Shown here in pieces: positions 1 to 7,753 of a stretch of 24,808 nucleotides of DNA. The stretch's first letter is position 1. The number at the start of each line of letters is the position of its first letter. The translations under genes were made by a program, and so were the position numbers. The notes under the pieces were generated by a model that did not search any database, was not told the origin of the DNA, and saw only the letters and a list, made by a program, of their open reading frames with translations. The DNA is from an uncultured Oscillospiraceae bacterium (GTDB taxonomy: Bacteria; Bacillota; Clostridia; Oscillospirales; Oscillospiraceae), in assembly GCA_934546685.1 (NCBI GenBank), contig CAKTEB010000029.1:1-24808 (forward strand), given 5' to 3'.

Positions 1-605
1 TCGGCACCCTTGCCGTAGCTGGCCTCCAGATAATCGGAGACCTTCTTGTAGCCGGCGGAGGAGGCGTAGGTGCTGAGGTTTTCCCTGGTGGTGTCAATGG
101 TGCTCTGGCCGTCCTCGCTGATGGTGTAGCCGGCCTCCTGGGCCGCGTCATACAGGGCATAGACCTGCAGGGCCGCGTCAGAAGCGGTACGGGTGATGTA
201 CTCCTTCCAGGTCTCGCCGTCCTGGCTCAGGGTGCAGTCCTGGTCGGCGATCTCCTTGGAGTTGTCCACAATATAATTCCACAGGCCGCTGGAAGAATAC
301 TGGCTGTAGAGATTATAATAGGTATCGTGGTAGAAGTAATTGAACTCCGAGGGGGTGAGCTTGTGGCTGCCCACGGTCAGGGCGGTGGCATGGGTCTGCA
401 TAAAGCCGCTGTTTACAAAGATCAGCCCGATGAAGACCACCACCAGCACGATGGCGATGACAGAGCCCACGGCACTGCGGAGCTTCTTGGCCTTGGCGGG
501 GGACATGGGCTTTTTCTCTTTCTTCTTTTTCTTCTTTACTGTGTCGCTGTTGGCCTCGGCGTCACGGAGCTCGCGGCGCAGACGCTTTTCTCTGGATGCG
601 CTCAT
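1..605 (-). CDS. SurA/PpiC-like membrane-anchored peptidyl-prolyl isomerase, N-terminal part (cut by window edge)
   Basis: The reading frame is open from the ATG at 605 down to base 1, so 201 codons of the N-terminus are seen and the catalytic rotamase domain would lie outside. Residues 1-45 are a very basic cytoplasmic tail with a run of lysines (around residues 24-32), followed by one membrane segment at about 46-65 (SVIAIVLVVVFIGLIFVNSG). The rest is extracellular: a short segment (TALTVGSHKLTPSEFNYFY) like the start of SurA_N domains, then Tyr/Ser/Asp-rich helices. Clostridial proteins of this build are membrane-tethered foldases for exported proteins. Start choice: AGGAGAGG lies 10-12 bases upstream of the ATG, with a good promoter at 643-671. 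The isomerase function is inferred from overall build, since no catalytic domain is visible here. Confidence 0.7.
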   Translation of the reverse strand, partial: MSASREKRLRRELRDAEANSDTVKKKKKKEKKPMSPAKAKKLRSAVGSVIAIVLVVVFIGLIFVNSGFMQTHATALTVGSHKLTPSEFNYFYHDTYYNLYSQYSSSGLWNYIVDNSKEIADQDCTLSQDGETWKEYITRTASDAALQVYALYDAAQEAGYTISEDGQSTIDTTRENLSTYASSAGYKKVSDYLEASYGKGA

Positions 606-642
606 AGTAGGGTCATTCCTCTCCTGTTGTTGATTGGGTCTC

Positions 643-671
643 ATTATATAGCAAATGGACCGGTGTTTCAA
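643..671 (-). promoter_or_regulatory. SigA-type promoter for the SurA-like gene
   Basis: On the minus strand TTGAAA (666-671) is followed after exactly 17 bases by a consensus TATAAT (643-648). The first codon is at 605, giving a leader of roughly 30 bases. It lies just downstream of the 6S RNA terminator, so the foldase gene has its own start. Confidence 0.75.
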
Positions 672-721
672 GTGCAATCAAAAAAGTTCATAAAAATATG
701 ACAGAAAACTGGAAGTCGGCT

Positions 722-761
722 AAAAAAAGACATGCCGGGAAACCCAGATGGGTTTTCCGGC
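722..761 (-). terminator. Rho-independent terminator of the 6S-like RNA
   Basis: A perfect 12-bp stem (734-745 with 750-761, 4-base loop) is followed on the minus strand, after five bases, by seven consecutive U (complement of 722-728). This gives the strand and 3' end of the structured RNA at 768-957. Confidence 0.85.
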
Positions 762-767
762 AGTCGA

Positions 768-957
768 ACCCCCGCTTTGGCCGTGTGGATCCAATTATAA
801 CCTGCACGGAAGGGCAGGTGGGTCGCCTCCCCGCTGCCGTGACTGCTTCCAACTTCTGCGGACAAGTCCGGCAGGAGGCCTGCAAGCAGCAGCGGGAGTA
901 CAGCGTCCCGTAGTTATAATGTGGGTTTAACAGGATCCATCACGCACCAAGCAGGGT
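768..957 (-). ncRNA. ssrS: 6S RNA (SsrS), regulator of sigma-A RNA polymerase
   Basis: About 190 bases with no convincing ORF fold, on the minus strand, into a 6S-like long rod. The 5' end (956-933, CCCTGCTTGGTGCGTG then TGGATCC) pairs with the 3' end (791-769, GGATCCACACGG then CCAAAGCGGGG) as a closing stem with few mismatches. Next come a large asymmetric internal loop, an ATTATAAC/GTTATAAT match, and a local CCTGC/GCAGG hairpin on the 3' side of the central bubble. An apical stem (CTCCCGCTGC with GCAGCGGGGAG) carries two small hairpins. 6S RNA mimics an open promoter and sequesters housekeeping RNA polymerase in stationary phase, and the length, closing stem, central bubble and 3'-side hairpin all fit. 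A terminator follows directly. I looked for and did not see conserved cores of tmRNA, RNase P or SRP RNA. The call is from structure and partial memory of clostridial 6S sequences, not a covariance search. Confidence 0.68.
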
Positions 958-958
958 A

Positions 959-988
959 ATTCTCATTCCTGTTCGTCGTCCTCGTCAA
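959..988 (-). promoter_or_regulatory. Possible promoter of the 6S-like RNA, inside the end of the DUF1292 gene
   Basis: On the minus strand TTGACG (983-988), an 18-base spacer and GAGAAT (959-964) precede the first paired base of the RNA (956) by a few bases. The -10 box is only 4/6 and overlaps the DUF1292 stop codon. The RNA could instead be cut from the DUF1292 transcript. Confidence 0.4.
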
Positions 989-1271
989 AGGGGCCGTCGT
1001 CCTCGGCAAACATCTGATCCTCAAAGACCTGATAGATGGCCTCCAGCTCCTCGTCGCTGTCAACGGTGGAAAGAAGCTCCTCCTCGGTCTCCTCGTCCTG
1101 GATCACCTTGAGAATGATGATCTCGGGGTTCTCCTCCTCCTCGGGGTTCTTGGCCTCGGTGAGGGCAAGATAGTGGACGCCGTTCAGATCGGCCTCATCC
1201 AGCACCAGCAGCTCGAAGTCGTTGCCCTCGTCGTCGCTGATGGAGATGATGTTGTCGCCATATTCGCTCAT
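963..1271 (-). CDS. DUF1292 family small acidic protein (YrzB-like)
   Basis: A 102-residue, extremely acidic protein. The N-terminal half carries the DUF1292 pattern (ISISDDEGNDFELLVLDEAD, then VHYLALTEA and PEIIILKV), and the last 15 residues are almost all Asp/Glu. The family is widespread in Firmicutes, often next to ruvX, and has no known biochemical function. Here no ruvX is visible: the gene has its own promoter (1322-1350) and is followed immediately by the 6S-like RNA. The start is well set by AAAGGAGA eight bases before the ATG. The family call is firm, the role unknown. Confidence 0.85.
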   Translation of the reverse strand: MSEYGDNIISISDDEGNDFELLVLDEADLNGVHYLALTEAKNPEEEENPEIIILKVIQDEETEEELLSTVDSDEELEAIYQVFEDQMFAEDDGPFDEDDEQE

Positions 1272-1321
1272 GGATATCTCCTTTCCGCTATCGCGTATGC
1301 GGATGAATTGATTACGAGCAT

Positions 1322-1350
1322 ATAGTAATGCCCCGGAGCCAGAAAATCAA
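1322..1350 (-). promoter_or_regulatory. Promoter for the DUF1292 gene
   Basis: Minus strand TTGATT (1345-1350), 17-base spacer, TACTAT (1322-1327). The -10 is 4/6. Just upstream, CAATTTTT/AAAAATTG (1372-1379 and 1384-1391) forms an AT-rich inverted repeat. Confidence 0.5.
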
Positions 1351-1627
1351 GTATTATTTTTTGCGAAGCCTCAATTTTTGGAGAAAAATTGCGCATAATG
1401 ACCAGAATTGGCCCGTCTACAGCTCCGGCATTTGAGAGATCGGTCAATAAAACGTCCCTTTGGAGCCCACGGCGCCGGGGCCGGACAGTCTGGCGGGCAG
1501 GGGAGAGAATGAGCTTGGCAATGCCCTCATGAGATCATATCCCGCCGGGAGGTGAAATATTCACATAAAGTTCAAATCCTACTGGGGGAAAATTCCCCGG
1601 AAATTCAAAAAATCTCAGGGTACATGA
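1351..1627. other. Intergenic region between divergent DUF1292 and PBP genes
   Basis: No gene is supported here. It holds an AT-rich inverted repeat at 1372-1391 and a symmetric element GGGGAA-AA-TTCCCC at 1585-1598, about 40 bases upstream of the PBP -10 box, which could be an operator. The middle (about 1400-1560) shows no ORF with a start site and no stable RNA fold that I can recognise. Confidence 0.5.
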
Positions 1628-1657
1628 TTGACAGGCTGTGATATAATATACTAAACT
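1628..1657 (+). promoter_or_regulatory. Promoter region for the rightward PBP operon
   Basis: A perfect extended -10 (TGA then TATAAT, 1639-1647) is present. A consensus TTGACA sits at 1628-1633, but only 8 bases from that -10. It would instead serve TAAACT at 1652-1657 with an 18-base spacer. Either element gives a leader of about 90-100 bases before the ATG at 1752. Confidence 0.55.
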
Positions 1658-1751
1658 CTAAATCTGCGCCCAAATGGCGATGGATGTACGGCGGATCTAT
1701 GCCGCCCAAAGGATCCATACAGGATGATATCACTGCGGAGGTGCGCCCAAT

Positions 1752-4268
1752 ATGGCCAAAAATGAAAGAATAGAACCCGGACTGGCAGGAAGGTTTTTCC
1801 GGCGGTTTGGGAAGATCGTGGGATCGATCCTGCTGGTACTGTTTATCAGCATGGTGATCTTCGCGTGTATCTTCACCGCTTACCTGAGAAATTATCTGAT
1901 GCCTCAGGTGTCCTTCTCCTTGGACAGCTTCCGGCTGAATCAGACCTCCGTGATCTACTATCAGGACAAGTCTACCGGCGACTACCAGCCCCTGCAAAAT
2001 CTCTACGGCGAGGAGAACCGGATCTGGGCCTCCTATAAGGAGATCCCCACCAATCTGGTCTACGCCACCGTGGCCATCGAGGATAAGCGCTTCTTCCAGC
2101 ACAACGGCGTGGACTGGCTCCGCTCCCTGAAGGCCTCTGCCAACCTCTTCCTGGGCGGCGGCAGCACCTACGGCGCGTCCACCCTGACCCAGCAGCTGGT
2201 GAAGAACCTCACCAATGATAAGGAAGTCACCGTTCGGCGAAAGCTGGTGGAGATCTTCCGGGCTCTGGAGATGGAGAAGCAGTACAGCAAGGAGGAGATC
2301 CTGGAGTGGTATCTCAATACCATCTACTTGGGTGAGCAGTCCTACGGCGTGCGCACCGCCTCCTACACCTATTTTGGCAAGGACGTGAGCCAGCTGGATC
2401 TGGCCGAGTGCGCCAGCCTCATCGCCATCACCAACAACCCCTCCATTTATGACCCCTACATCAGCGACAAGACCAAGGCGGAGAACAAGACACGGCAGGT
2501 CAACATTCTCTATGAAATGTGGCAGCAGGGGTATATCTCCGAGGAGGATTACCGTAGCGCCAAGTCCGAGGAGCTGGTGTTCCGCTATGCGGACTCCTCC
2601 GCGGAGACCGGCGACGACTCCGACTACTATTCCTACTTCGTGGATCAGGTGATCCGGGACGTGGTCACGGACCTGGCTGCGGCCACCGGCTATGATACTG
2701 AGGTCATTAACCGGATGATCCTGGGCGGCGGCTATCAGATCTATTCCACCATCGATGTGGATGTGCAGAACGCCGCGGAGGAGGTCTACGAGAACCTGGA
2801 CAACATCCCCAAGACCGACAGCACCTATCAGCAGCTGCAGTCCGGCATCGTCATCATCGACAACGACACCGGCGACATTGCGGCCATCGTGGGCGGCGTG
2901 GGTCAGAAGGAGGGCAGCCTGACCTTCAGCCGGGCCACCCAGAGCCTTCTGTCCGCGGGCTCCACCATCAAACCTCTGGCAGTCTACGCCCCGGCTCTGG
3001 AGCTGGGCCTCATCAATCCGGCCACGGTCTACGACGATACGCCATTTAGTTTCGGAGCCACTGCGTGGCCCAAGAATGAGGACGATACCTACCACGGCCT
3101 CACCAATGTGCTCACAGCTATGAAGCGCTCCACCAACACTGTGGCGGTGAAGGTGCTGGACGATGTGGGCCTGGATTACGCATACAATTACGCGGTCAAT
3201 GATATGCACCTGGATACCCTGGTGGACGAATATGAGCTCAACGGCGTGAGCTACACGGATAAGAGCTACTGGTCCCTGGCCCTTGGCGGCATGGTCCGGG
3301 GTGTGACGGTCCGGGATCTCACCGCGGCCTATGCCTCCGTTGAAAACGGCGGTATCTACCGGACGGCCCGCACCTATACCAAGGTGCTGGATTCCGACGG
3401 CAACGTGGTCCTGGACAACAGCCAGACCTCCAATCAGAACATGAGCGAGAAGACCGCCTACTACCTGACCTACATGATGGAGGAGACCGTCAAGGACGGC
3501 ACCGGCCAGGAGGCCCAGGTGGACGGCATCGACACCGCCGGTAAAACCGGCACCACCTCCGACGATAAGGACCGCTGGTTCGCTGGCTACACCGGCTACT
3601 ATACCGGCGTGGTATGGTGCGGCTATGACCAGCCCCAGGAGGTCGTCCTGGAGGACGAGAATATTGAGAACCCCGCGTCGGTGCTCTGGAACCAGGTCAT
3701 GACCAAGATCCATGAGGGCAAGGAGAACCGGCCCTTTGAGAAGCCCACCTCTGTGGTAGAGGTGGAGGTGTGCCAGGACAGCGGTCTGCTGCCCAATGAA
3801 TGGTGCGCCAAGGACGTCCGGGGCGACCGGACCATCACCGTGCAGATGGACAGCGCGGATATCCCCACCACCTACTGCACCACCCATGTGGAAACGGAGC
3901 TCTGCACCGCCGGAGACAACCTCCATGTGGCAAACGACAGCTGCGTCAGCCGCGGCACCACCAAGGCCTACGGCCTCCTGAACATCGCGCGGCAGTATCC
4001 CATGAGCATCATCGTGGAGGATCAGCAGTACTGCGTGGGCAGCCAGATCCTGAAGACCGGCTATGTGGAGCCTCGCAGCGGCCAGACCACCGACCCCATC
4101 AACAAAACCTGTACCATCCATACCACCAGCAGGAGCTCCAGCAGCTCCAGTACCTCCAGCGGAACTGCCTCGAACCCTACGACCTCCCCTACGACGGGTC
4201 CGGAGACGGGGGGAGAGACACAGCCGGAGGAATCGGATCCGATCGTGTCGGAGCCGGCAGTACAGTAA
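1752..4268 (+). CDS. Class A penicillin-binding protein (PBP1A type), glycosyltransferase plus transpeptidase
   Basis: An 838-residue bifunctional peptidoglycan synthase acting at the outer face of the membrane. There is one membrane segment at about 22-44. The GT51 glycosyltransferase domain (about 80-260) shows EDKRFFQHNGVDW with catalytic Glu110, GASTLTQQLVKNL (141-153) and RRKLVEIFRALEMEKQYSK. The transpeptidase domain (about 360-660) has STIK with active Ser404, STN at 460-462 and KTG at 598-600, so both activities look intact. The exported tail after 670 has seven cysteines (674, 685, 709, 718, 731, 761, 787) starting with a C-x-DSGLL-C pattern, then a Ser/Thr/Pro linker-like end. The start is set by GGAGGTG eight bases upstream. 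It is the first gene of a long rightward run. Numbering PBPs across genera is unreliable, so no symbol is given. Confidence 0.93.
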   Translation: MAKNERIEPGLAGRFFRRFGKIVGSILLVLFISMVIFACIFTAYLRNYLMPQVSFSLDSFRLNQTSVIYYQDKSTGDYQPLQNLYGEENRIWASYKEIPTNLVYATVAIEDKRFFQHNGVDWLRSLKASANLFLGGGSTYGASTLTQQLVKNLTNDKEVTVRRKLVEIFRALEMEKQYSKEEILEWYLNTIYLGEQSYGVRTASYTYFGKDVSQLDLAECASLIAITNNPSIYDPYISDKTKAENKTRQVNILYEMWQQGYISEEDYRSAKSEELVFRYADSSAETGDDSDYYSYFVDQVIRDVVTDLAAATGYDTEVINRMILGGGYQIYSTIDVDVQNAAEEVYENLDNIPKTDSTYQQLQSGIVIIDNDTGDIAAIVGGVGQKEGSLTFSRATQSLLSAGSTIKPLAVYAPALELGLINPATVYDDTPFSFGATAWPKNEDDTYHGLTNVLTAMKRSTNTVAVKVLDDVGLDYAYNYAVNDMHLDTLVDEYELNGVSYTDKSYWSLALGGMVRGVTVRDLTAAYASVENGGIYRTARTYTKVLDSDGNVVLDNSQTSNQNMSEKTAYYLTYMMEETVKDGTGQEAQVDGIDTAGKTGTTSDDKDRWFAGYTGYYTGVVWCGYDQPQEVVLEDENIENPASVLWNQVMTKIHEGKENRPFEKPTSVVEVEVCQDSGLLPNEWCAKDVRGDRTITVQMDSADIPTTYCTTHVETELCTAGDNLHVANDSCVSRGTTKAYGLLNIARQYPMSIIVEDQQYCVGSQILKTGYVEPRSGQTTDPINKTCTIHTTSRSSSSSSTSSGTASNPTTSPTTGPETGGETQPEESDPIVSEPAVQ

Positions 4269-4286
4269 GGAGCGGAGATACGAACA

Positions 4287-5153
4287 ATGTGGATCGCAAA
4301 TGAATGGAAAGACTATGAGGTGCTGGACTGCACCGGCGGGGAAAAGCTGGAGCGCTGGGATAAATACACCCTGGTGCGTCCGGATCCCCAGGTGATCTGG
4401 GAAACCCCCAAGCGCCATCCCGGCTGGCGGGAGTACAATGCCCGCTATGAGCGGAGCCATACCGGCGGCGGCCAGTGGAACACCAAGAAGCTGCCTGAAA
4501 AATGGCAGATCCGATATAAGGAGCTGACCTTTCAGGTCAAGCCCATGAACTTTAAGCACACGGGCATCTTCCCGGAGCAGGCGGCCAACTGGGATTGGGC
4601 CATGGACAAGATCCGCCATGCGGGACGGCCTATCAGCGTGCTGAATCTCTTTGCTTACACCGGCGGCGCTACCATCGCCTGTGCCGCGGCCGGGGCCAGC
4701 GTCTGCCATGTGGACGCGGCCAAGGGCATGGTGTCCTGGGCCAGAGACAACGCCCGGCTCTCCGGCCTGGAGGACCGCCCCATCCGGTGGATCATCGATG
4801 ACTGCCGGAAGTTTGTGGAGCGGGAGATCAAGCGGGGCCGTCGGTATGACGCCATCATCATGGATCCGCCCTCCTATGGCCGGGGCTCCAGCGGCGAGGT
4901 GTGGAAGCTTGAAAAGGATCTCTACGGCTTTGTAAAGCTCTGTGCCGGGGCCCTGTCCGACGACCCGCTGTTTGTCATCATCAATTCCTACACCACGGGT
5001 CTGGCGCCCTCGGTGGTGGGCTACATCTCCGACAGTATTTTCTCCGCGAAATACGGCGGACATACGGAATCCGGCGAGCTGGGGCTCCCGGTCACAGCGT
5101 CTGGTCTGGTGCTGCCCTGCGGGGCCACGGGCCGCTATACCCGGGAGGGCTGA
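4287..5153 (+). CDS. Class I SAM-dependent methyltransferase, RlmI-like (rRNA cytosine-C5 type, no PUA domain)
   Basis: A 288-residue protein with a Rossmann methyltransferase core. Motif I is LNLFAYTGGATIACAAAGA (about 127-145), followed by the acidic VDAAKG, a DDCRKF segment and the catalytic-type loop DPPSYGRG. This arrangement matches the Methyltrans_SAM / COG1092 group that includes the 23S rRNA C1962 methyltransferase RlmI. The N-terminal PUA domain of RlmI is absent, and about 90 other residues precede the core. The target is likely an RNA base but cannot be read from the sequence. It starts 18 bases after the PBP stop with GGAG nine bases upstream, and its own end carries the Shine-Dalgarno of the next gene. 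Family sure, substrate unsure. Confidence 0.82.
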   Translation: MWIANEWKDYEVLDCTGGEKLERWDKYTLVRPDPQVIWETPKRHPGWREYNARYERSHTGGGQWNTKKLPEKWQIRYKELTFQVKPMNFKHTGIFPEQAANWDWAMDKIRHAGRPISVLNLFAYTGGATIACAAAGASVCHVDAAKGMVSWARDNARLSGLEDRPIRWIIDDCRKFVEREIKRGRRYDAIIMDPPSYGRGSSGEVWKLEKDLYGFVKLCAGALSDDPLFVIINSYTTGLAPSVVGYISDSIFSAKYGGHTESGELGLPVTASGLVLPCGATGRYTREG

Positions 5154-5156
5154 CAT

Positions 5157-6002
5157 TTGGAAACTGCAATCAACGTAAAGGACGCGTCCTTTTTCTACAA
5201 TAAGACCGAGGGGGCCGAGCCCATCCGGGTCTTTGAGCACCTGGATCTCTCTATTGACCAAGGCTCCTTTGTGGTGATCCTGGGCCATAACGGCTGCGGA
5301 AAATCCACCCTGGCCAAGCATTTCAACGCCATCCTGCTGCCCCATCTGGGGGAGGTCATGGTCTACGGCATGGACACCCGCCAGGATGAGCAGCTGATCC
5401 CCATCCGCCGCACCGTGGGTATGGTGTTCCAGAATCCGGACAACCAGATCGTCGCCAACGTGGTGGAGGAGGATGTGGCCTTCGCCCTGGAGAACCTGGG
5501 GGTGCCCCCCGCGGAGATCCGGGAGCGGGTGGACGCGGCTCTGAAGGCCGTTGGCATGTATGAATACCGGAAGCACGCTCCCCATCTGCTCTCCGGCGGT
5601 CAGAAGCAGCGGGTGGCCATTGCGGGCGTGCTGGCCATGCGGCCCAAGTGCGTGGTACTGGACGAGCCCACGGCTATGCTGGATCCGGTGGGGCGGAACG
5701 AGGTGGTGGACACCATCCATGAGCTCCGGGATAAATTCGGCGTGACGGTGATCCTTATCACCCACCACATGCGGGAGGCCATTGACGCGGACCGCGTGAT
5801 CGTCATGAACGACGGCAAGGTCATTGCCGACGATGTACCCAAGAAGGTGTTCTCCCAGGTGGAGCTCCTTCGGGACGTGGGACTCACAGTGCCTGAGACC
5901 ACAGACCTGATGTATGAGCTCAACCAGAAGGGCTGGCATCTGCCTCTCGATGCCCTGAGCGTAGAGGAATGCGCCCAGGCTATCTGCAAAGAGGCAATCT
6001 AA
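5157..6002 (+). CDS. ecfA1: Energy-coupling factor transporter ATPase EcfA1
   Basis: A 281-residue ABC ATPase, first of the two ATPases of a group I ECF module that powers uptake of vitamins or metals through exchangeable S-components. All motifs are intact: Walker A GHNGCGKST (43-51), Q-loop FQNPDNQIVA (Gln92), signature LSGGQ (145-149), Walker B CVVLDE (Glu170), H-loop His203. The NPDNQIV Q-loop is typical of EcfA1/CbiO proteins. The start codon is TTG, three bases after the preceding stop, with GGGAGG inside the end of the methyltransferase gene. This fixes the start and suggests translational coupling. No S-component is encoded in this window, as expected for the shared (group I) type. 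Confidence 0.93.
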   Translation: METAINVKDASFFYNKTEGAEPIRVFEHLDLSIDQGSFVVILGHNGCGKSTLAKHFNAILLPHLGEVMVYGMDTRQDEQLIPIRRTVGMVFQNPDNQIVANVVEEDVAFALENLGVPPAEIRERVDAALKAVGMYEYRKHAPHLLSGGQKQRVAIAGVLAMRPKCVVLDEPTAMLDPVGRNEVVDTIHELRDKFGVTVILITHHMREAIDADRVIVMNDGKVIADDVPKKVFSQVELLRDVGLTVPETTDLMYELNQKGWHLPLDALSVEECAQAICKEAI

Positions 6003-6071
6003 ATAAGAGATCCGTGAACAGGACCTCCAGCGGGGCTGCGCGGGGGATCCTACATCCATCAGCCAGAGGAC

Positions 6072-6944
6072 ATGAATTTGAATCCGATTATCGAAACCAA
6101 AGATCTGACGCATATCTACTCCCAGGGCACGCCCTTTGAGCACTATGCCCTGGACCATGTGGATTTTTCCGTAATGCCCGGGGAGTTCATGGGCATCATC
6201 GGCCATACCGGCTCCGGAAAATCCACCCTGATCCAGCATCTCAACGGGCTCCTGAAGCCCACCTCCGGCACCGTCCTGTTTGACGGGGAGGACATATGGA
6301 AGGACAAGCAGTTTACCCGGCAGGTGCGTTTCCAAGTGGGCCTGGTATTTCAGTATCCGGAATACCAGCTCTTTGAGGAAACGGTCTACCGGGATATTGC
6401 CTTTGGGCCCAAGAACATGAAGCTGGACGAGCAGGAGATCGACCGGCGGGTCAAGGAGGCGGCGGAGTTCGTCGAGCTGCCCCAGTCGGTGATGGAGCTT
6501 TCACCCTTTGAGCTCTCCGGGGGACAGAAGCGCCGGGTGGCCATTGCGGGCGTCATCGCCATGGAGCCCAAGGTGCTGATCCTGGACGAGCCCACCGCGG
6601 GCCTGGATCCCAAGGGACGGGAGGAGATCCTGCGGAATATCCGCAATTACCAGTCTGCTAAAAACGCCACGGTCATTATGGTCAGCCACAGCATGGAGGA
6701 GATCGCCGACAGCGTACAGCGGCTGGTGGTGGTCAACGACGCCCATATCCCCCTGGATGGCACCCCCAGAGAGGTGTTCTCCCACGCAGGGGAGCTGGAG
6801 AACATGGGCCTGGCCATCCCCCAGGTCACAAAGATCTTCCGGCGGCTCCGGGAACTGGGGCTTCCTGTGGATCCCTCGGTCTATACCACCGCCCAGGCGG
6901 TAGAGGCCCTGACCCAGCTGAAGGGAGGGAAGACCGCATGCTGA
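6072..6944 (+). CDS. ecfA2: Energy-coupling factor transporter ATPase EcfA2
   Basis: A 290-residue second ECF ATPase. It has Walker A GHTGSGKS (44-51), Q-loop VFQYPEYQLF (Gln94), signature LSGGQ (148-152), Walker B with Glu173 and switch His206. The YPEYQLF Q-loop is the EcfA2 signature and partners the one in EcfA1. AGAGGA ends only one base before the ATG at 6072, too close for a normal site. The in-frame TTG two codons later (6078) has a 7-base spacing and may be the real start. The 69-base gap after ecfA1 holds no recognisable riboswitch or terminator. The 3' end overlaps ecfT by 7 bases. Confidence 0.93.
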   Translation: MNLNPIIETKDLTHIYSQGTPFEHYALDHVDFSVMPGEFMGIIGHTGSGKSTLIQHLNGLLKPTSGTVLFDGEDIWKDKQFTRQVRFQVGLVFQYPEYQLFEETVYRDIAFGPKNMKLDEQEIDRRVKEAAEFVELPQSVMELSPFELSGGQKRRVAIAGVIAMEPKVLILDEPTAGLDPKGREEILRNIRNYQSAKNATVIMVSHSMEEIADSVQRLVVVNDAHIPLDGTPREVFSHAGELENMGLAIPQVTKIFRRLRELGLPVDPSVYTTAQAVEALTQLKGGKTAC

Positions 6945-7741
6945 AGGACATCACCATCGGACAGTATTTTCCGGGCACCACGGTCATCCACAGGATGGAT
7001 CCCCGGACAAAGATTCTAAGCGTTGTCCTCTATATCATCGCCCTGTTCACCTGCAAGGGCTTTGTGGCCTACGGCCTGACCCTGGTGTATCTGATCGCGG
7101 CGGTGCGCATCTCCAAGATCAAGCTGAAAACCATATTGAAGGGCGTAAAGCCGGTAATTTTCATCATCATCTTTACGGCCATCCTCAATATGTTCTATAC
7201 CCAGGGCAATGTGCTGGTGAAGATCTGGAAGCTCCAGATCACTGACAACGGCATCCGCAACGCCATTTTGATGGTGGCCCGGATCATCATGCTCATCACC
7301 GGCACCTTCCTGCTCACCTATACCACCTCGCCCATCACTCTCACCGACGGTCTGGAATCCCTGCTGGGGCCCCTGAAGAAAATTCATGTACCCGTCCACG
7401 AGATGGCGATGATCATGTCCATCGCGCTCCGGTTCATCCCTACGCTCATTGAGGAGACCGACAAGATCATGTCTGCTCAGAAGGCCAGAGGTGCGGATTT
7501 TGAGACCGGGAACCTGATCCAGAAGGCCAAGGCCCTGGTGCCCATTCTGGTGCCGCTGTTTGTCAGCGCTTTCCGCCGGGCCGATGAGCTGGCCACGGCC
7601 ATGGAGTGCCGGTGCTATACCGGCGGCAGCGGCAGAACCCGGATGACGCCTCTGGTCTGGCAGAAGCGGGACACCATTGGCGTTGCCATTGGCGCGGCGC
7701 TGCTGGCGGCGGTGATCGTGCTGCGGCAGTTCGGACTGTAA
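6938..7741 (+). CDS. ecfT: Energy-coupling factor transporter transmembrane protein EcfT
   Basis: A 267-residue integral membrane protein that links the EcfA1/A2 pair to S-components. Hydrophobic segments lie at about 26-56, 70-88, 107-129, 200-212 and 248-262, with the amphipathic coupling helices between. The first coupling motif QKARGADFETG (Arg184) is canonical. The second, RRADELATAMECRCYTGG, has Cys-Arg-Cys (224-226) where the textbook version is Ala-Arg-Gly, and the essential arginine is kept. It overlaps ecfA2 by 7 bases and is followed 12 bases later by truA, the common Firmicutes order ecfA1-ecfA2-ecfT-truA. Confidence 0.93.
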   Translation: MLKDITIGQYFPGTTVIHRMDPRTKILSVVLYIIALFTCKGFVAYGLTLVYLIAAVRISKIKLKTILKGVKPVIFIIIFTAILNMFYTQGNVLVKIWKLQITDNGIRNAILMVARIIMLITGTFLLTYTTSPITLTDGLESLLGPLKKIHVPVHEMAMIMSIALRFIPTLIEETDKIMSAQKARGADFETGNLIQKAKALVPILVPLFVSAFRRADELATAMECRCYTGGSGRTRMTPLVWQKRDTIGVAIGAALLAAVIVLRQFGL

Positions 7742-7753
7742 AGGAGAGAGCCT

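Noticed and set aside
1628..1647. TTGACA and TATAAT read as one promoter
   Set aside because: They are separated by only 8 bases. They were annotated instead as an extended -10 and a possible second, overlapping promoter.
6003..6071. Possible riboswitch between ecfA1 and ecfA2
   Set aside because: Only 69 bases with no known vitamin or metal riboswitch motif and no U-tract hairpin. Group I ECF cores are usually not riboswitch-controlled.
1605..6335. A 1576-codon open frame on the minus strand, antisense to the PBP, methyltransferase, ecfA1 and start of ecfA2
   Set aside because: All four sense genes are in one frame, so their codon bias keeps the antisense frame free of stops. The product is Gly/His/Leu/Val-rich without a domain, and sense genes have full motifs and ribosome sites.
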